NCBI GenBank assembly: GCA_005885405.1
Contig: VAYN01000019.1
Location: forward strand, 3,912 to 67,911
Length of the DNA: 64,000 bases
Origin: Actinomycetota bacterium
GTDB lineage: Bacteria; Actinomycetota; Thermoleophilia; Solirubrobacterales; 70-9
Direction of reading: 5' to 3'
The translations under genes were made by a program, and so were the position numbers. Positions 9,187-20,068 of this stretch are shown here, piece by piece. Each line of letters begins with the position of its first letter. Positions within the stretch are counted from its first letter, which is position 1. The notes under the pieces were generated by a model, which saw only the letters and a program-made list of their open reading frames with translations, did not search any database and was not told the origin of the DNA.

Positions 9187-11307
9187 GTGATCACCGGGCC
9201 CCGCGGGCGCTGGGTAGCGGTCGCGATCTGGCTCCTCGTCGGGGCCGGCGGCCTCCTCGCCCACTCCCACATCGACGACGTCACCGCCGCCGGGCAGAGC
9301 AGCTTCCTCCCGGCCGATTCGGAATCGACGCGGGCGCTCGACGCAATCAGCGCCACTTCGGGGAGCGAAGAGGTGCCGGTGGTGATCGTCTTTGAACGCC
9401 CCGGCGGGCTCTCCCGCGCCGACCTGAAGGCGATTGGCCGCGACGGCGACCGCCTCGGCCACCTCGGCCTCACCGGGGCGACGCCGATCGTCGACCCCTT
9501 CTCTGGCGAGTACAACAGCGAGCTGGCGAAGGTGGCCCGAGTCGGGAACGGGATCGGGCCCGTTTCCCGCGACGGCGAAGCGGCGCTGCTGGTGCTGGCG
9601 ATCGACGCCGAGGACCGCGGCGCGGTCGTCGACGGAGTCGAGACCATCCGCCACTACCTGCGGGCGCACGAGCGGCCGGGGCTGCACGCCTATGTCACCG
9701 GGCCGGGCGGGATCGCCGCCGATCTTGAGGCGGTCGCCGAAGACGCCGGCCGCACCCTGCTGATCGCCACCCTCGGCCTCGTCCTCCTACTGCTCCTCAT
9801 CGTCTACCGAGCCCCGATCCTCGCCCTGCTTCCGCTTCTCGTCGTCGGCCTCGCCTATCTGGTCGCGATCGGGATCGCCTACCTGCTGATCGAGGCCGAC
9901 GCGATCGTCGTCAACGCCGAGGGAACCATGCTGCTGCTCGTCCTCGTCTTCGGCGCCGGCACCGACTACTCCCTCCTCTTGGTTCACCGTTACCGAGAAG
10001 AGGGCTCCCTGACCGCCGCCGTCCGCGAGACCCGTCCCGCGATCCTCGCCTCCGGCGGCACCGTGATCGCCGCGATGCTGGTCCTCTTGGTCGCGAACCT
10101 CGAGTCGACTCATTGGCTCGGCCCGGTATTGGCGATCGGAATCGCGGTAATGCTGCTGGCCGCCTTCACCCTGCTCCCAGCCCTCCTCGCAATCCTCGGC
10201 GACCGAGCTTTCTGGCCCACCAACCCGGCCCTAGTCGCGGGGGAGGGGGGTCCCCGGAGGAACCTCCCAGTTCGTGACGGAGGGGACCCCCCTCCCCCGC
10301 GCCCAAACTTGTGGGAACGCGCAGCGGACTTAGTGGCGAGACATTCACGCCCGCTGATCGCGCTCGTAGCAGGGCTGTTGATCGTCCTCTCCCTCGGCAA
10401 CCTGACCAAGCACGAATCGCTCGGCTTCGGCCAGGGCGTGACCAAGCCGACCAACTCCAGCCGCGGCACCGAAGCCCTGGAACGGCACTTCCCGGCTGGG
10501 CTCGGCTCGCCGCTGACGACGGTGATGAAGCTCGAGGATGCCCCGTTCGCGGCGCATCTGCTCGCGAAGCTTCAGAGCGTCGAGCTTGCCTTGCCGAGCA
10601 TCATTCCCGGCGATCCGGGCCATGCCGCTGTCGTCCTCGTCCTCCGCGGCGACCCCTACGGGGACGAGGCCGAAGCAGCCGTGAAGGAGATCCGCGAAGA
10701 GCTTCACACCCTCGTCCCCGGCGCCCTCCTCGGCGGCGTCCCCGTCGAGAACCTCGACGTCGAGGAAACCAACGCGCGGGACACGAAGCTGATCGTGCCC
10801 CTGGTCCTGCTGGTGATCGGCCTGATCCTGATCGGCGTCCTGCGGGCGCTGGTCGCCCCCGCCTACCTGATCGCCACCGTCCTTGCCTCGTTCGCCGCCA
10901 CCCTCGGCCTCGCCACCTTCGCCTTCACTGAGGTCTTCGGGATGGGCGGGCTCGCATTCAACCTCGAGCTGATGTCCTTCATCTTCCTCGTCGCGCTCGG
11001 GGTCGACTACAACATTTTCCTGATGACGCGGGCGCGCGAGGAGGCGGCCGTCCGCGGCACTCGCGAGGGCATCCTCACCGCGCTGACCAGCACCGGCGGA
11101 GTGATCACCGGGGCCGGCCTGATCCTCGCCGGCACCTTCGCCACCCTGACCCTGCTGCCGCTCGAGGAGCTGGTCCAGATCGGCGCCACCGTCGCCGTCG
11201 GCGTCCTCCTCGACACCTTCCTCGTCCGCGCCCTGCTGATCCCGGCGATCACCTACCGGCTCGGCGACCGCGCCTGGTGGCCGGGGAGTCCCCGCCCGCC
11301 TCAGTAA
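9187..11307 (+). CDS. MMPL family transporter
   Basis: A 706-residue RND-superfamily exporter of the MMPL type (lipids, siderophores or hydrophobic drugs), with two repeats each of a first helix, an extracytoplasmic domain and five helices. Proton-relay-type segments are GAGTDYSLLLVHRYREE in the first half and GVDYNIFLMTRAREE in the second. GTG 9187 follows TAGGCT (9175-9180) with a six-base gap, so the mRNA is likely leaderless. The cytoplasmic linker between the halves (residues about 350-372) is encoded by a perfect palindrome and is Gly/Pro rich. It overlaps the convergent gadB-like gene by 7 bases. Confidence 0.92.
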   Translation: MITGPRGRWVAVAIWLLVGAGGLLAHSHIDDVTAAGQSSFLPADSESTRALDAISATSGSEEVPVVIVFERPGGLSRADLKAIGRDGDRLGHLGLTGATPIVDPFSGEYNSELAKVARVGNGIGPVSRDGEAALLVLAIDAEDRGAVVDGVETIRHYLRAHERPGLHAYVTGPGGIAADLEAVAEDAGRTLLIATLGLVLLLLLIVYRAPILALLPLLVVGLAYLVAIGIAYLLIEADAIVVNAEGTMLLLVLVFGAGTDYSLLLVHRYREEGSLTAAVRETRPAILASGGTVIAAMLVLLVANLESTHWLGPVLAIGIAVMLLAAFTLLPALLAILGDRAFWPTNPALVAGEGGPRRNLPVRDGGDPPPPRPNLWERAADLVARHSRPLIALVAGLLIVLSLGNLTKHESLGFGQGVTKPTNSSRGTEALERHFPAGLGSPLTTVMKLEDAPFAAHLLAKLQSVELALPSIIPGDPGHAAVVLVLRGDPYGDEAEAAVKEIREELHTLVPGALLGGVPVENLDVEETNARDTKLIVPLVLLVIGLILIGVLRALVAPAYLIATVLASFAATLGLATFAFTEVFGMGGLAFNLELMSFIFLVALGVDYNIFLMTRAREEAAVRGTREGILTALTSTGGVITGAGLILAGTFATLTLLPLEELVQIGATVAVGVLLDTFLVRALLIPAITYRLGDRAWWPGSPRPPQ
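10236..10301. repeat. Perfect inverted repeat inside the MMPL coding sequence
   Basis: Arms 10236-10255 and 10282-10301 are perfectly complementary over 20 bases and almost pure G or C tracts. A second small stem (GGAGG 10256-10260 with CCTCC 10263-10267) lies in the loop. The element keeps the frame open and codes for the linker between the two MMPL halves. Confidence 0.85.
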
Positions 11308-12677
11308 CCGGGGCTGCGCTTCATCTTCTTGCGCTCGTGCGGGTGGGCGCCGCCCTTCTCCTCCAACGTCTTGCAGGCTTCGGCGATGTCGTCGGCGAGG
11401 CGGTCGACCTGGGCGCGGCCGAGGGTCTCCTTGACCAGCGCCCGCATCACCTTCACCTCCTGGGCGTCGGGCGGCATCGTGTAGGCGGGGAGCATCCAGC
11501 CGCGCTCGGCCGAGAGCTGCCAGGAGACATCGAACTCGTCGTAGTCGTGCTCGCCAGCGAGCTTGAAGGCGACCAGCGGCAGCTGCTCTTTGTCAGCCCC
11601 GATCAGCTCGAAGTTGCCGTTCTCCTCGAGCCGCTTGGCCAGAGCTTTGGCGTTCTGGTTCATCGCCCCCATCACGTGCGCGTAGCCCTCGTGGCCGAGG
11701 CGGACGAAGTTGTAGTACTGGGCGAGCACCATCGAGGCACCGGTGGAGAAGTTCAGCGTGAAGGTGGCGTCGGTCTTCCCCAGGTAGTTCTCGTAGAAGA
11801 CGAGATCCTCGGCCAGGTCACTTTGTTCGCGGAAGACAAGCCAGCCAATCCCCGGGTAGACAAGCCCGAACTTGTGGCCGGAGACGTTAATCGAGCGCAC
11901 CTGCTCGAGGCGGAAGTCCCACTCGGAGTGCGGGTAGAGGAAGGGCCAGACGAAGCCGCCTGAGGCAGCATCGACGTGGAGGGGGACGTCGAGCCCTTTC
12001 TCCTCTTTGATCCGCAGCAGCAGGTCGTTGATCCCGGAGATGTCGTCGGCGTGGCCGGTGAAGGTGGTGCCGAGAACGGCGGCGACGCCGATCGTGTTCT
12101 CGTCGACGTGGGGCTCTACGTCCTCGGGCCCGATCACATACTTGTCCTCGCGCAGGCGGACGATCCGCGGTTCGACGTCGAAGTAGCGGCAGAACTTTTC
12201 CCAGACGACGTGGACGTCGCCGCCGAAGACCAGGTTCGGCTTCGCGGTGTCCTTGCCGGCGGCTTCGCGCCGCTGCTTCCACTTCCACTTCAAAGACAGC
12301 GCCCCGAGCATGATCGCCTCCGAGGAGCCCTGCGTCCGGCAGCCGGTCGTCTCCCCCGGCGCGTTGTAGAGGTCGGCGAGCATGCGGATGCAGCGCTGCT
12401 CGATCTCCGCCGAGATCGGATACTCGGCGTGGTCGATGAAGTTGCGGTGCAGGTTCTCCGAGACGATCCGCTGCGCCTCGGGCTCCATCCAGGTGGTGAC
12501 AAAGGTGGCGAGGTTGCGCCACGGATCGCCCTCCAGGACCAGTTCCTCGTCGACCAGCCGCATCGCGTCGAGCGCGGACATCCCGGTGGCGGGGAAATCC
12601 CCGGCGGGCGCATCTTCGGTGAGGAAGCGGCCGCCGTACTTCGTTGCGGCGTCCTCGGGGTTCTGCGACTGGCTCAT
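11301..12677 (-). CDS. gadB: Glutamate decarboxylase
   Basis: A 458-residue PLP-dependent group II decarboxylase converting glutamate to GABA, usually for acid resistance or a GABA shunt. Seen: HRNFIDHAEYP, the substrate loop TGCRTQGSSEAIMLG, DAASGGFVWPF with the pyridine-binding Asp, and the PLP lysine K269 in SINVSGHKFGLVYPG. Its length matches the GadA/GadB family. The C-terminus HERKKMKRSPGY is shorter than the E. coli pH-sensing tail. No GABA antiporter gene is nearby. The ATG at 12677 fits the family N-terminus. Confidence 0.95.
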   Translation of the reverse strand: MSQSQNPEDAATKYGGRFLTEDAPAGDFPATGMSALDAMRLVDEELVLEGDPWRNLATFVTTWMEPEAQRIVSENLHRNFIDHAEYPISAEIEQRCIRMLADLYNAPGETTGCRTQGSSEAIMLGALSLKWKWKQRREAAGKDTAKPNLVFGGDVHVVWEKFCRYFDVEPRIVRLREDKYVIGPEDVEPHVDENTIGVAAVLGTTFTGHADDISGINDLLLRIKEEKGLDVPLHVDAASGGFVWPFLYPHSEWDFRLEQVRSINVSGHKFGLVYPGIGWLVFREQSDLAEDLVFYENYLGKTDATFTLNFSTGASMVLAQYYNFVRLGHEGYAHVMGAMNQNAKALAKRLEENGNFELIGADKEQLPLVAFKLAGEHDYDEFDVSWQLSAERGWMLPAYTMPPDAQEVKVMRALVKETLGRAQVDRLADDIAEACKTLEEKGGAHPHERKKMKRSPGY

Positions 12678-12750
12678 CTTCGCTGCGCTCCTTCTCGGGG
12701 TCGGGGGCGAGACTATCTCCCTCGCCGCACCAGCCCATAGGGTCGGGCGC

Positions 12751-13539
12751 GTGGACGTCCGACTCACCCACATCGGCGGCCCCACCGTCCTGATCGAGTT
12801 CGGCGGTTGGCGCCTGCTCACCGACCCCACCTTCGACCCCGCCGGTGGCAAGTACCGCTTCGGCTGGGGGACCGGCTCGACCAAGCTGACCGAGCCGGCG
12901 ATCGCCGCCGAGGACCTCGGCCTGATCGACGCGGTCCTGCTCAGCCACGACCACCATGACGACAACCTCGACGCCGCCGGCCGGGCGCTGCTGCCGTCTG
13001 CCGGCACGGTGGTCACGACCGAGGCCGGCGCCCGGCGCCTCGGAGGCAACGCCCGCGGTCTCACCCCCTGGGTGACGACCGAGCTGACGGCCGAGGGCAA
13101 ACCGCCGATCGAGGTCACCGCGACGCCGTGCCGCCACGGACCGCCGCTGAGCAAACCGCTGGTCGGCGACGTGGTCGGGTTCGCGCTGCGTTGGGAGGGG
13201 CAGGACCACGGCGTTCTCTGGATCTCCGGCGACACCGTCCTCTACGACGGCGTCCGCGATGTCGCCGATCGGATCGACGTCGGCACCGCATTGCTCCACC
13301 TCGGCGGCGTCCGCTTCCCCGTCACGGGCCCGCTCCGCTACACGATGACCGCGGCGGAGGCAGTCGAGCTCTGCGGCCTGCTGCGACCGCGGACGACGAT
13401 CCCGATCCACTACGAGGGCTGGCGCCACTTCCGCCAGGGCCGCGAGCAGGTCGAGGCCGAGTTCGCCGCCGCCCCGGCCGAGGTCCGCGAAGCGGTCCGC
13501 TGGCTGCCGCTCGGCGGCGCCTCTGGGATCGGCGTATAA
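12751..13539 (+). CDS. MBL-fold metal-dependent hydrolase (UlaG-like)
   Basis: A 262-residue metallo-beta-lactamase-fold hydrolase. The metal motif is SHDHHDDNLD (residues 65-74), with further ligands likely in RHGPP and SGDTVL, and IPIHYEGW near the end, the arrangement of UlaG/YcbL-type hydrolases such as lactonases and N-acyl-phosphatidylethanolamine hydrolases. The substrate is unknown. Start GTG 12751 is preceded by TAGGGT (12738-12743), seven bases away. Confidence 0.88.
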   Translation: MDVRLTHIGGPTVLIEFGGWRLLTDPTFDPAGGKYRFGWGTGSTKLTEPAIAAEDLGLIDAVLLSHDHHDDNLDAAGRALLPSAGTVVTTEAGARRLGGNARGLTPWVTTELTAEGKPPIEVTATPCRHGPPLSKPLVGDVVGFALRWEGQDHGVLWISGDTVLYDGVRDVADRIDVGTALLHLGGVRFPVTGPLRYTMTAAEAVELCGLLRPRTTIPIHYEGWRHFRQGREQVEAEFAAAPAEVREAVRWLPLGGASGIGV

Positions 13540-13584
13540 GTCCTAAGCAGAGTGAATTTCTTTTTCAATTAGAGGAGAGGGTCG

Positions 13585-14022
13585 ATGGACGAGAGCGTTG
13601 AGATGGGGCCGATCGATTACATCCTGGTCGAGTGGCCGGGGCGGCAACCAAACGGTGAGGTCGCTCCCCACCTGGTCGACCTCGTCGAGCGCGGCCTGAT
13701 CCGCATCATCGACCTGGCGCTGATCACCAAGGGCGAGGACGGATCGGTAGCCGGCATCGAGCTCGAGGACCTCGGCGACGGGGCGTTGGAGCTCTCGGTC
13801 TTCGAGGGTGCCTCCTCCGGGCTGATCTCCGACGACGACCTCGCCGAGGCGGGCAACGCGCTGGAGCCCGGCACCTCGGCCGCGCTGCTCGTCTTCGAGA
13901 ACACCTGGGCCGCGCCCTTCGCGGCGGCGGTCCGCCGCTCCGGCGGCCAGCTCGTTGCCAGCGGCCGCATCCCCGTCGAAGCCATCGAGGCCGCGCTCGA
14001 CGCGGCCGAGTCGAACGCCTAA
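13585..14022 (+). CDS. DUF6325 family protein
   Basis: A 145-residue acidic protein beginning MGPIDYILVEWPG after a short leader, then LVDLVERGLIRIIDLALITKG and an Ala-rich C-terminal helix. This resembles the DUF6325/DUF1269-like family of membrane-associated proteins of unknown role. A good ribosome site (AGAGGAGAGGG) precedes the ATG at 13585. The SHOCT gene follows 15 bases later; the two are found together and probably form an operon. Confidence 0.75.
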   Translation: MDESVEMGPIDYILVEWPGRQPNGEVAPHLVDLVERGLIRIIDLALITKGEDGSVAGIELEDLGDGALELSVFEGASSGLISDDDLAEAGNALEPGTSAALLVFENTWAAPFAAAVRRSGGQLVASGRIPVEAIEAALDAAESNA

Positions 14023-14037
14023 GAGAGAGGAAAGACC

Positions 14038-14319
14038 ATGCCAGGACTACTTCGAGGCGTCGCCCGCACCGCCGTCATCGCCGGCACCGCCACCTCCGTC
14101 AGCAACCGCGTCTCCAAACGCCAGGGCGAGCGCTGGGCCGCGCAGGAACAGCAGCAGTACGCCCAGCAGGCTCCAGCGCCGCAGGCTGCGGCGCCCGCGC
14201 CGGCCGCTGGCGGCAGCTCGACGATCGACCAGCTGAAAGAGCTCGGCGAGCTGAAAGCCCAGGGGATCCTCACCGAGGAGGAGTTCGCCGCCCAGAAGGC
14301 AAAGATCCTCGGCTCCTAG
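14038..14319 (+). CDS. SHOCT domain protein
   Basis: A 93-residue protein. An N-terminal segment (GLLRGVARTAVIAGTATSVS) resembles a short amphipathic or membrane-associated helix. A Gln/Ala/Pro-rich linker and a C-terminal SHOCT motif (QLKELGELKAQGILTEEEF) follow. SHOCT segments act as short oligomerisation or membrane-linked modules. AGAGAGGAAAGACC provides the ribosome site. The stop codon lies inside a terminator hairpin. Confidence 0.85.
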   Translation: MPGLLRGVARTAVIAGTATSVSNRVSKRQGERWAAQEQQQYAQQAPAPQAAAPAPAAGGSSTIDQLKELGELKAQGILTEEEFAAQKAKILGS

Positions 14320-14329
14320 CCGAGGATCT
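14303..14329. terminator. Hairpin terminator between convergent genes
   Basis: Perfect 12-base arms (14303-14314 and 14318-14329) with a 3-base loop. The SHOCT stop codon is in the stem, and the convergent reductase gene ends two bases beyond. It probably serves both strands. Confidence 0.7.
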
Positions 14330-14330
14330 C

Positions 14331-14969
14331 TTAGTAAGAGAGCGAGTAGAAGAGGTGGGCGACGCCGTCGCCCTGGACGACCCGCGTCTGCTCCACCTTC
14401 ACGCTCGACGGCATTCCGTCGAAGAGGCGGACGCCGTCGCCTAGGAAGACCGGCACCTGGTTGATGACGATCTCGTCGAGGAGGCCGGCGCGGATCGTCT
14501 CCTGGATCGTCTCGCCGCCGCCGCCGATGTGAACGTGGCCGTTGCCGGCGGCCTCGCGGGCCTGAGCGACCGCGCTCTCGATTCCGTCGGGGACGAAGTG
14601 GAAGGTGGTCTCGCCCAGCGTCAGCGGCTCGCGCTCGTGATGGGTGAGGACGAAGACGGGGACGCGGAAGGGCGGCTCGTCCCCCCACCAGCCGTTCCAG
14701 AGCGGCTCGGTCCAGGGGCCGCGGACGGGGCCGAACATGTTGCGGCCCATGACGACGGCGTTGCTGTTGGCCGAGGCCTCGCGGACGAGGTCGTCGCTGA
14801 CCCCGCCCTCGCCACCCTCGCGGCCGTGCATTTCCTGGAAGAAGCGGGTCTTGAAGGCCCACTCGTGCAGCGCGTCGCCGCCTTCGCCGAGTCCGTGCTC
14901 CTCGCTCTGGTTGGGACCGGCGAGGAAGCCGTCGGCGGAGACCGAGATCTGGCACTTGACCTTGCTCAC
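14331..14969 (-). CDS. Dihydrofolate reductase family protein (RibD C-terminal-like)
   Basis: A 212-residue protein of the RibD-C/DHFR-like family. Seen: CQISVSADGFLAGPNQS at the start (substrate/nicotinamide loop), ANSNAVVMGRNMFGP (NADP-binding Arg region), then GHVHIGGGGETIQ and VPVFLGDGVRLFDG. Members reduce pyrimidine-like substrates, but many are uncharacterised. GTG 14969 is preceded at six bases by TACGGT (complement of 14976-14981), so I prefer it to the upstream in-frame codons. Confidence 0.85.
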   Translation of the reverse strand: MSKVKCQISVSADGFLAGPNQSEEHGLGEGGDALHEWAFKTRFFQEMHGREGGEGGVSDDLVREASANSNAVVMGRNMFGPVRGPWTEPLWNGWWGDEPPFRVPVFVLTHHEREPLTLGETTFHFVPDGIESAVAQAREAAGNGHVHIGGGGETIQETIRAGLLDEIVINQVPVFLGDGVRLFDGMPSSVKVEQTRVVQGDGVAHLFYSLSY

Positions 14970-14996
14970 ACAGGGACCGTACCGCGACCGAAGCAC

Positions 14997-15024
14997 TTGA
15001 CGCGGAAACCAATAGCGCTATCCT
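14997..15024 (+). promoter_or_regulatory. Sigma-70-type promoter upstream of lon
   Basis: TTGACG (14997-15002) and TATCCT (15019-15024) are separated by 16 bases, close to the housekeeping consensus. It directs transcription toward lon, leaving a leader of about 60 bases. No HspR (HAIR) inverted repeat is visible in this gap. Confidence 0.55.
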
Positions 15025-15092
15025 GATGGAGGACTAACTACAGAAAGTGGACTTGGTTATGACTTATCGGCTACGACGAGCGCGTCTTCCTG

Positions 15093-17285
<2,193 letters not shown>

Positions 17286-17293
17286 GGAGCACC

Positions 17294-17602
17294 GTGACCC
17301 CCCGCTGCCGCAACTGTTCCCCGGTGCCGCCCGAGATGAGGGCGGCCGCCGGCCTGCTCGAGCGCCGCTGGACGATGGCGACGATCTACGCCTGCTCCAG
17401 CGGCGCCGCCCGCTTCAACGAGTTCCGCCAGTCCCTCCCCGGCGTCTCCCCCACCACCCTCTCCGACCGGCTCGAACAGCTAGAGGCGGCGGGGATCGTC
17501 GAGCGCCACATGGTCGCCGGCCGCCCCCCGCACACCGAGTACGTGCTGACCCCGCGGGGCGAGCAGCTAGCTCGCGCTGTCGCCGGGCTGCTCCAGCACT
17601 GA
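17294..17602 (+). CDS. HxlR-family winged-helix regulator
   Basis: A 102-residue DNA-binding protein: RRWTMATIYACSSGAARFNEFRQ, then LPGVSPTTLSDRLEQLEAAGIVER (recognition helix) and TEYVLTPRGEQL (wing). HxlR proteins are small dimeric regulators, often of detoxification genes. The GTG start is 8 bases after the lon stop, so it can be read through from lon. Its 3' end overlaps the convergent membrane-protein gene by 36 bases. Confidence 0.88.
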   Translation: MTPRCRNCSPVPPEMRAAAGLLERRWTMATIYACSSGAARFNEFRQSLPGVSPTTLSDRLEQLEAAGIVERHMVAGRPPHTEYVLTPRGEQLARAVAGLLQH

Positions 17603-18280
17603 CTCGGCCGGGCGCTCGCGCTCGATGTCGAGCAGGCGGAAGTAGAGGACGCCGAGGACGAGCATCTGGATTGGGGCGATGACGCTGGAGAGGAGCGAGC
17701 CGAAGAGGATGCTCACGACTGGACCGGCGGCGTGGCGGTGGAGGAGAAGAGCAAGGGCGGCGGAGACAGCCAGAAGCAGGCCGAGGAGAAGGACCACCCC
17801 CAGAACCTTCCAGCCGTTCCCCCGCACCAGCCCGCGCGAGCGGCCGAACGCGTCGAACACCCCCGGCCGCTCGACCACGGCGACGGGCAAGACCACCGCC
17901 CAGATCGTCATCAGATAGAGGCCAGGGACGATCAGGAATACGAGCGCCACCGTTACCGCGGCGAGGGCAAGGACGCCGACCAGAGTCGCGGCCGGGAGCG
18001 GTGGCAGCGCGGTGGCGAGGAGATCCCCGATCGACGAGGCAGGACGCCGCTCCCGCAGGTCTCGGAGCACGGTCATCGCCACCGCCTGCACGAGAGCGAA
18101 GAAGGCCGCGTCGACGACCCAGCCGACGAGGAAGCCGATCCCCTCCGGTCCCAGCAACCTGCTGATCGCAGAGACGACGAGGCTGGAGAAAAAGACGATC
18201 GGGACGAGCACCCGCGCCCTTGCAGCAAAGGCCGAAAAGGCTGCGCTGAAGACCGTGCCGACGCTCAGATCCCTCTCCAT
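17567..18280 (-). CDS. Multi-pass membrane protein, glycerophosphodiester-type membrane domain
   Basis: A 237-residue protein with about six helices and the signature start LSVGTVFSAAFSAFAARA, typical of integral proteins annotated as DUF7847 or glycerophosphoryl diester phosphodiesterase membrane domain. Further segments are LVFLIVPGLYLMTIWAVVLPV and VVERPGVFDAFGRSRGLVRG. No catalytic residues are apparent. ATG 18280 is chosen over an earlier in-frame codon at 18310, because the protein pattern begins at MERDLSVG. Function unknown. Confidence 0.7.
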   Translation of the reverse strand: MERDLSVGTVFSAAFSAFAARARVLVPIVFFSSLVVSAISRLLGPEGIGFLVGWVVDAAFFALVQAVAMTVLRDLRERRPASSIGDLLATALPPLPAATLVGVLALAAVTVALVFLIVPGLYLMTIWAVVLPVAVVERPGVFDAFGRSRGLVRGNGWKVLGVVLLLGLLLAVSAALALLLHRHAAGPVVSILFGSLLSSVIAPIQMLVLGVLYFRLLDIERERPAESVLEQPGDSAS

Positions 18281-18351
18281 CCCGGTCGCATTCGACCCCC
18301 GCCTGACCACCCCTCCCCTTTGCCCCGAATTGGTGGGAGTATTCGTCCACC

Positions 18352-20055
18352 ATGGAGGGGTCCGAGCAGTCGGCGCATCGGGTCGACGAAGAGCGCTTCA
18401 AGCGCCTGATCGACGTCGGCAGCAACCTCCTTTCCGAGCTCGACCTCGAGGCGGTGCTGAAGTCGGTGGCAGAGGCGGCGCGGGAGCTGACCGGGGCGCG
18501 CTACGCCGCCCTCGGGGTGCTCGACCGCGAGCGGCGCGAACTCGAACGCTTCATCAACGTCGGCATCGACGAGGCGACGCGGCGGGAGATCGGCAACCTG
18601 CCGCGCGGCCGCGGCGTCCTCGGCGAGCTGATCCGGGAGCCGGCGCCGCTGCGCCTGCACGACGTCAACGCCCACCCGCACGCTTACGGGTTCCCGCCCG
18701 GGCACCCGCCGATGCACTCCTTCCTCGGAGTGCCGATCGCGGTCCGCGGCGAGACCTACGGCAACCTCTACATGACCGAGAAGCAGGGCGGCGGCGACTT
18801 CGACCAGACCGACGAAGAGGCGGCGCTGACCCTCGCCAGCTGGGCCGGGATCGCGATCGAGAACGCCCGCCTCTATACCACCCTCTCCGAACGCGAGGCC
18901 GAGACCGAGCAAGCGCTGCGCCAGGCCGAGACCTCAGTCGACATCGCCCGCACCGTCGGCGGCGAGACCAACGTAGAGCGCGTCCTCGACCTGATCGTGA
19001 AGCGGGCGCGGGCGCTGGTCGACGCGCGGGCGCTGCTGGTACTGCTGCAGCGCGACGACCACCTCTACGTCGCCGCCCGCGCCGGCCAGGTCAGCGACGA
19101 GGTCAAGGACTTCGAGGTCCCGCTCGACGACAGCGTCTTCGGCGCGGCGATGGAGGACCGGGTCTCGCAGCGGCTCGAGCGCGGCTCTCCCCCCTCGAAG
19201 GCGCGGCTGCGCGAGCGCCTCGGCGCCGAGGCGGCGCTGGTCGTGCCGTTGCTCTTCCGCGGCCGCGCTGTCGGCACCCTCGTCGCGCTCGACCGCGAAC
19301 CCGGCGGCGTCGAGTTCGACCAGGAGGACCTGAGGCTGCTGCAGTCCTTCGCCGCCAGCGCCGCGACCGCGGTGGCGACGGCGCAAACGGTCGAATCAGA
19401 CAGGCTGCGCCAGCAGGTCGAGTCGGCCGAGAAGGAGCGCGAGCGCTGGGCCCGGGAGCTCCACGACGACGCCCTGCAGGGGCTGGCGGCGATCCGGATC
19501 AACCTGGCGACGGCGCTGCAGAGCTCCGCCGAGGACCGGGCCGAGCGGATCGAGCGTGCCGCCAACGAGACGCTCGAGCGGCTCGAGGACCAGATCACCG
19601 AGCTCAACCGCCTGATCAACGACCTCCGCCCGGCGGCGCTGGAGCGCCTCGGGCTGGCGGGGGCGCTGCAGGCACTGGCCGAAGAGTGCTCCGCCCGCGC
19701 CGACGTCGAGGTCGAGGCGAGGATCGAGATCGCCGCCGAGGCCAGCGGCGAGGAGCCGAGCCGCGACGAGGAGCGGATCATCTACCGGCTCGTGCAAGAG
19801 GCGCTGACCAACATCGTCAAGCACGCCCACGCCTCCCACGTCGGCGTCAGCGCCGAGGAGGTCGAGGGAGCGGTGCAGATCGTCGTCCGCGACGACGGCG
19901 ACGGCTTCGACATCGAGACGGCGAGGGCCGGAAGGGGCCTGACCGGGATGCGCGACCGGATCGAGCTCTTCGGCGGCGAGATCGAGGTCAGCTCGAGCCC
20001 CGGCGGCGGGACCGAGATCTCCGCCCGCGTCCCCCTCGGCCAGCGCCAGACCTGA
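18352..20055 (+). CDS. GAF-domain sensor histidine kinase (NarL-type partner)
   Basis: A 567-residue cytoplasmic kinase with no membrane helix. It has two GAF domains (about residues 20-170 and 190-345), a HisKA_3 dimerisation domain with phosphorylatable His371 (WARELHDDALQGL), and a HATPase domain with N box EALTNIVKHAHA, G1 box DDGDGF and G2 box GRGLTGMRDRI. This is the DevS/LiaS-like layout that senses a small ligand or redox state. It is followed by two LuxR-type response regulator genes (convergent 20069-20731 and 20778-21395), which are its probable partners. Confidence 0.93.
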   Translation: MEGSEQSAHRVDEERFKRLIDVGSNLLSELDLEAVLKSVAEAARELTGARYAALGVLDRERRELERFINVGIDEATRREIGNLPRGRGVLGELIREPAPLRLHDVNAHPHAYGFPPGHPPMHSFLGVPIAVRGETYGNLYMTEKQGGGDFDQTDEEAALTLASWAGIAIENARLYTTLSEREAETEQALRQAETSVDIARTVGGETNVERVLDLIVKRARALVDARALLVLLQRDDHLYVAARAGQVSDEVKDFEVPLDDSVFGAAMEDRVSQRLERGSPPSKARLRERLGAEAALVVPLLFRGRAVGTLVALDREPGGVEFDQEDLRLLQSFAASAATAVATAQTVESDRLRQQVESAEKERERWARELHDDALQGLAAIRINLATALQSSAEDRAERIERAANETLERLEDQITELNRLINDLRPAALERLGLAGALQALAEECSARADVEVEARIEIAAEASGEEPSRDEERIIYRLVQEALTNIVKHAHASHVGVSAEEVEGAVQIVVRDDGDGFDIETARAGRGLTGMRDRIELFGGEIEVSSSPGGGTEISARVPLGQRQT

Positions 20056-20068
20056 GCGACTGGCAAGC

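Noticed and set aside
18290-18352. TATTCG six bases before the kinase ATG as a further leaderless signal
   Set aside because: It departs from the TANNNT pattern at the last base; not counted among the leaderless set.
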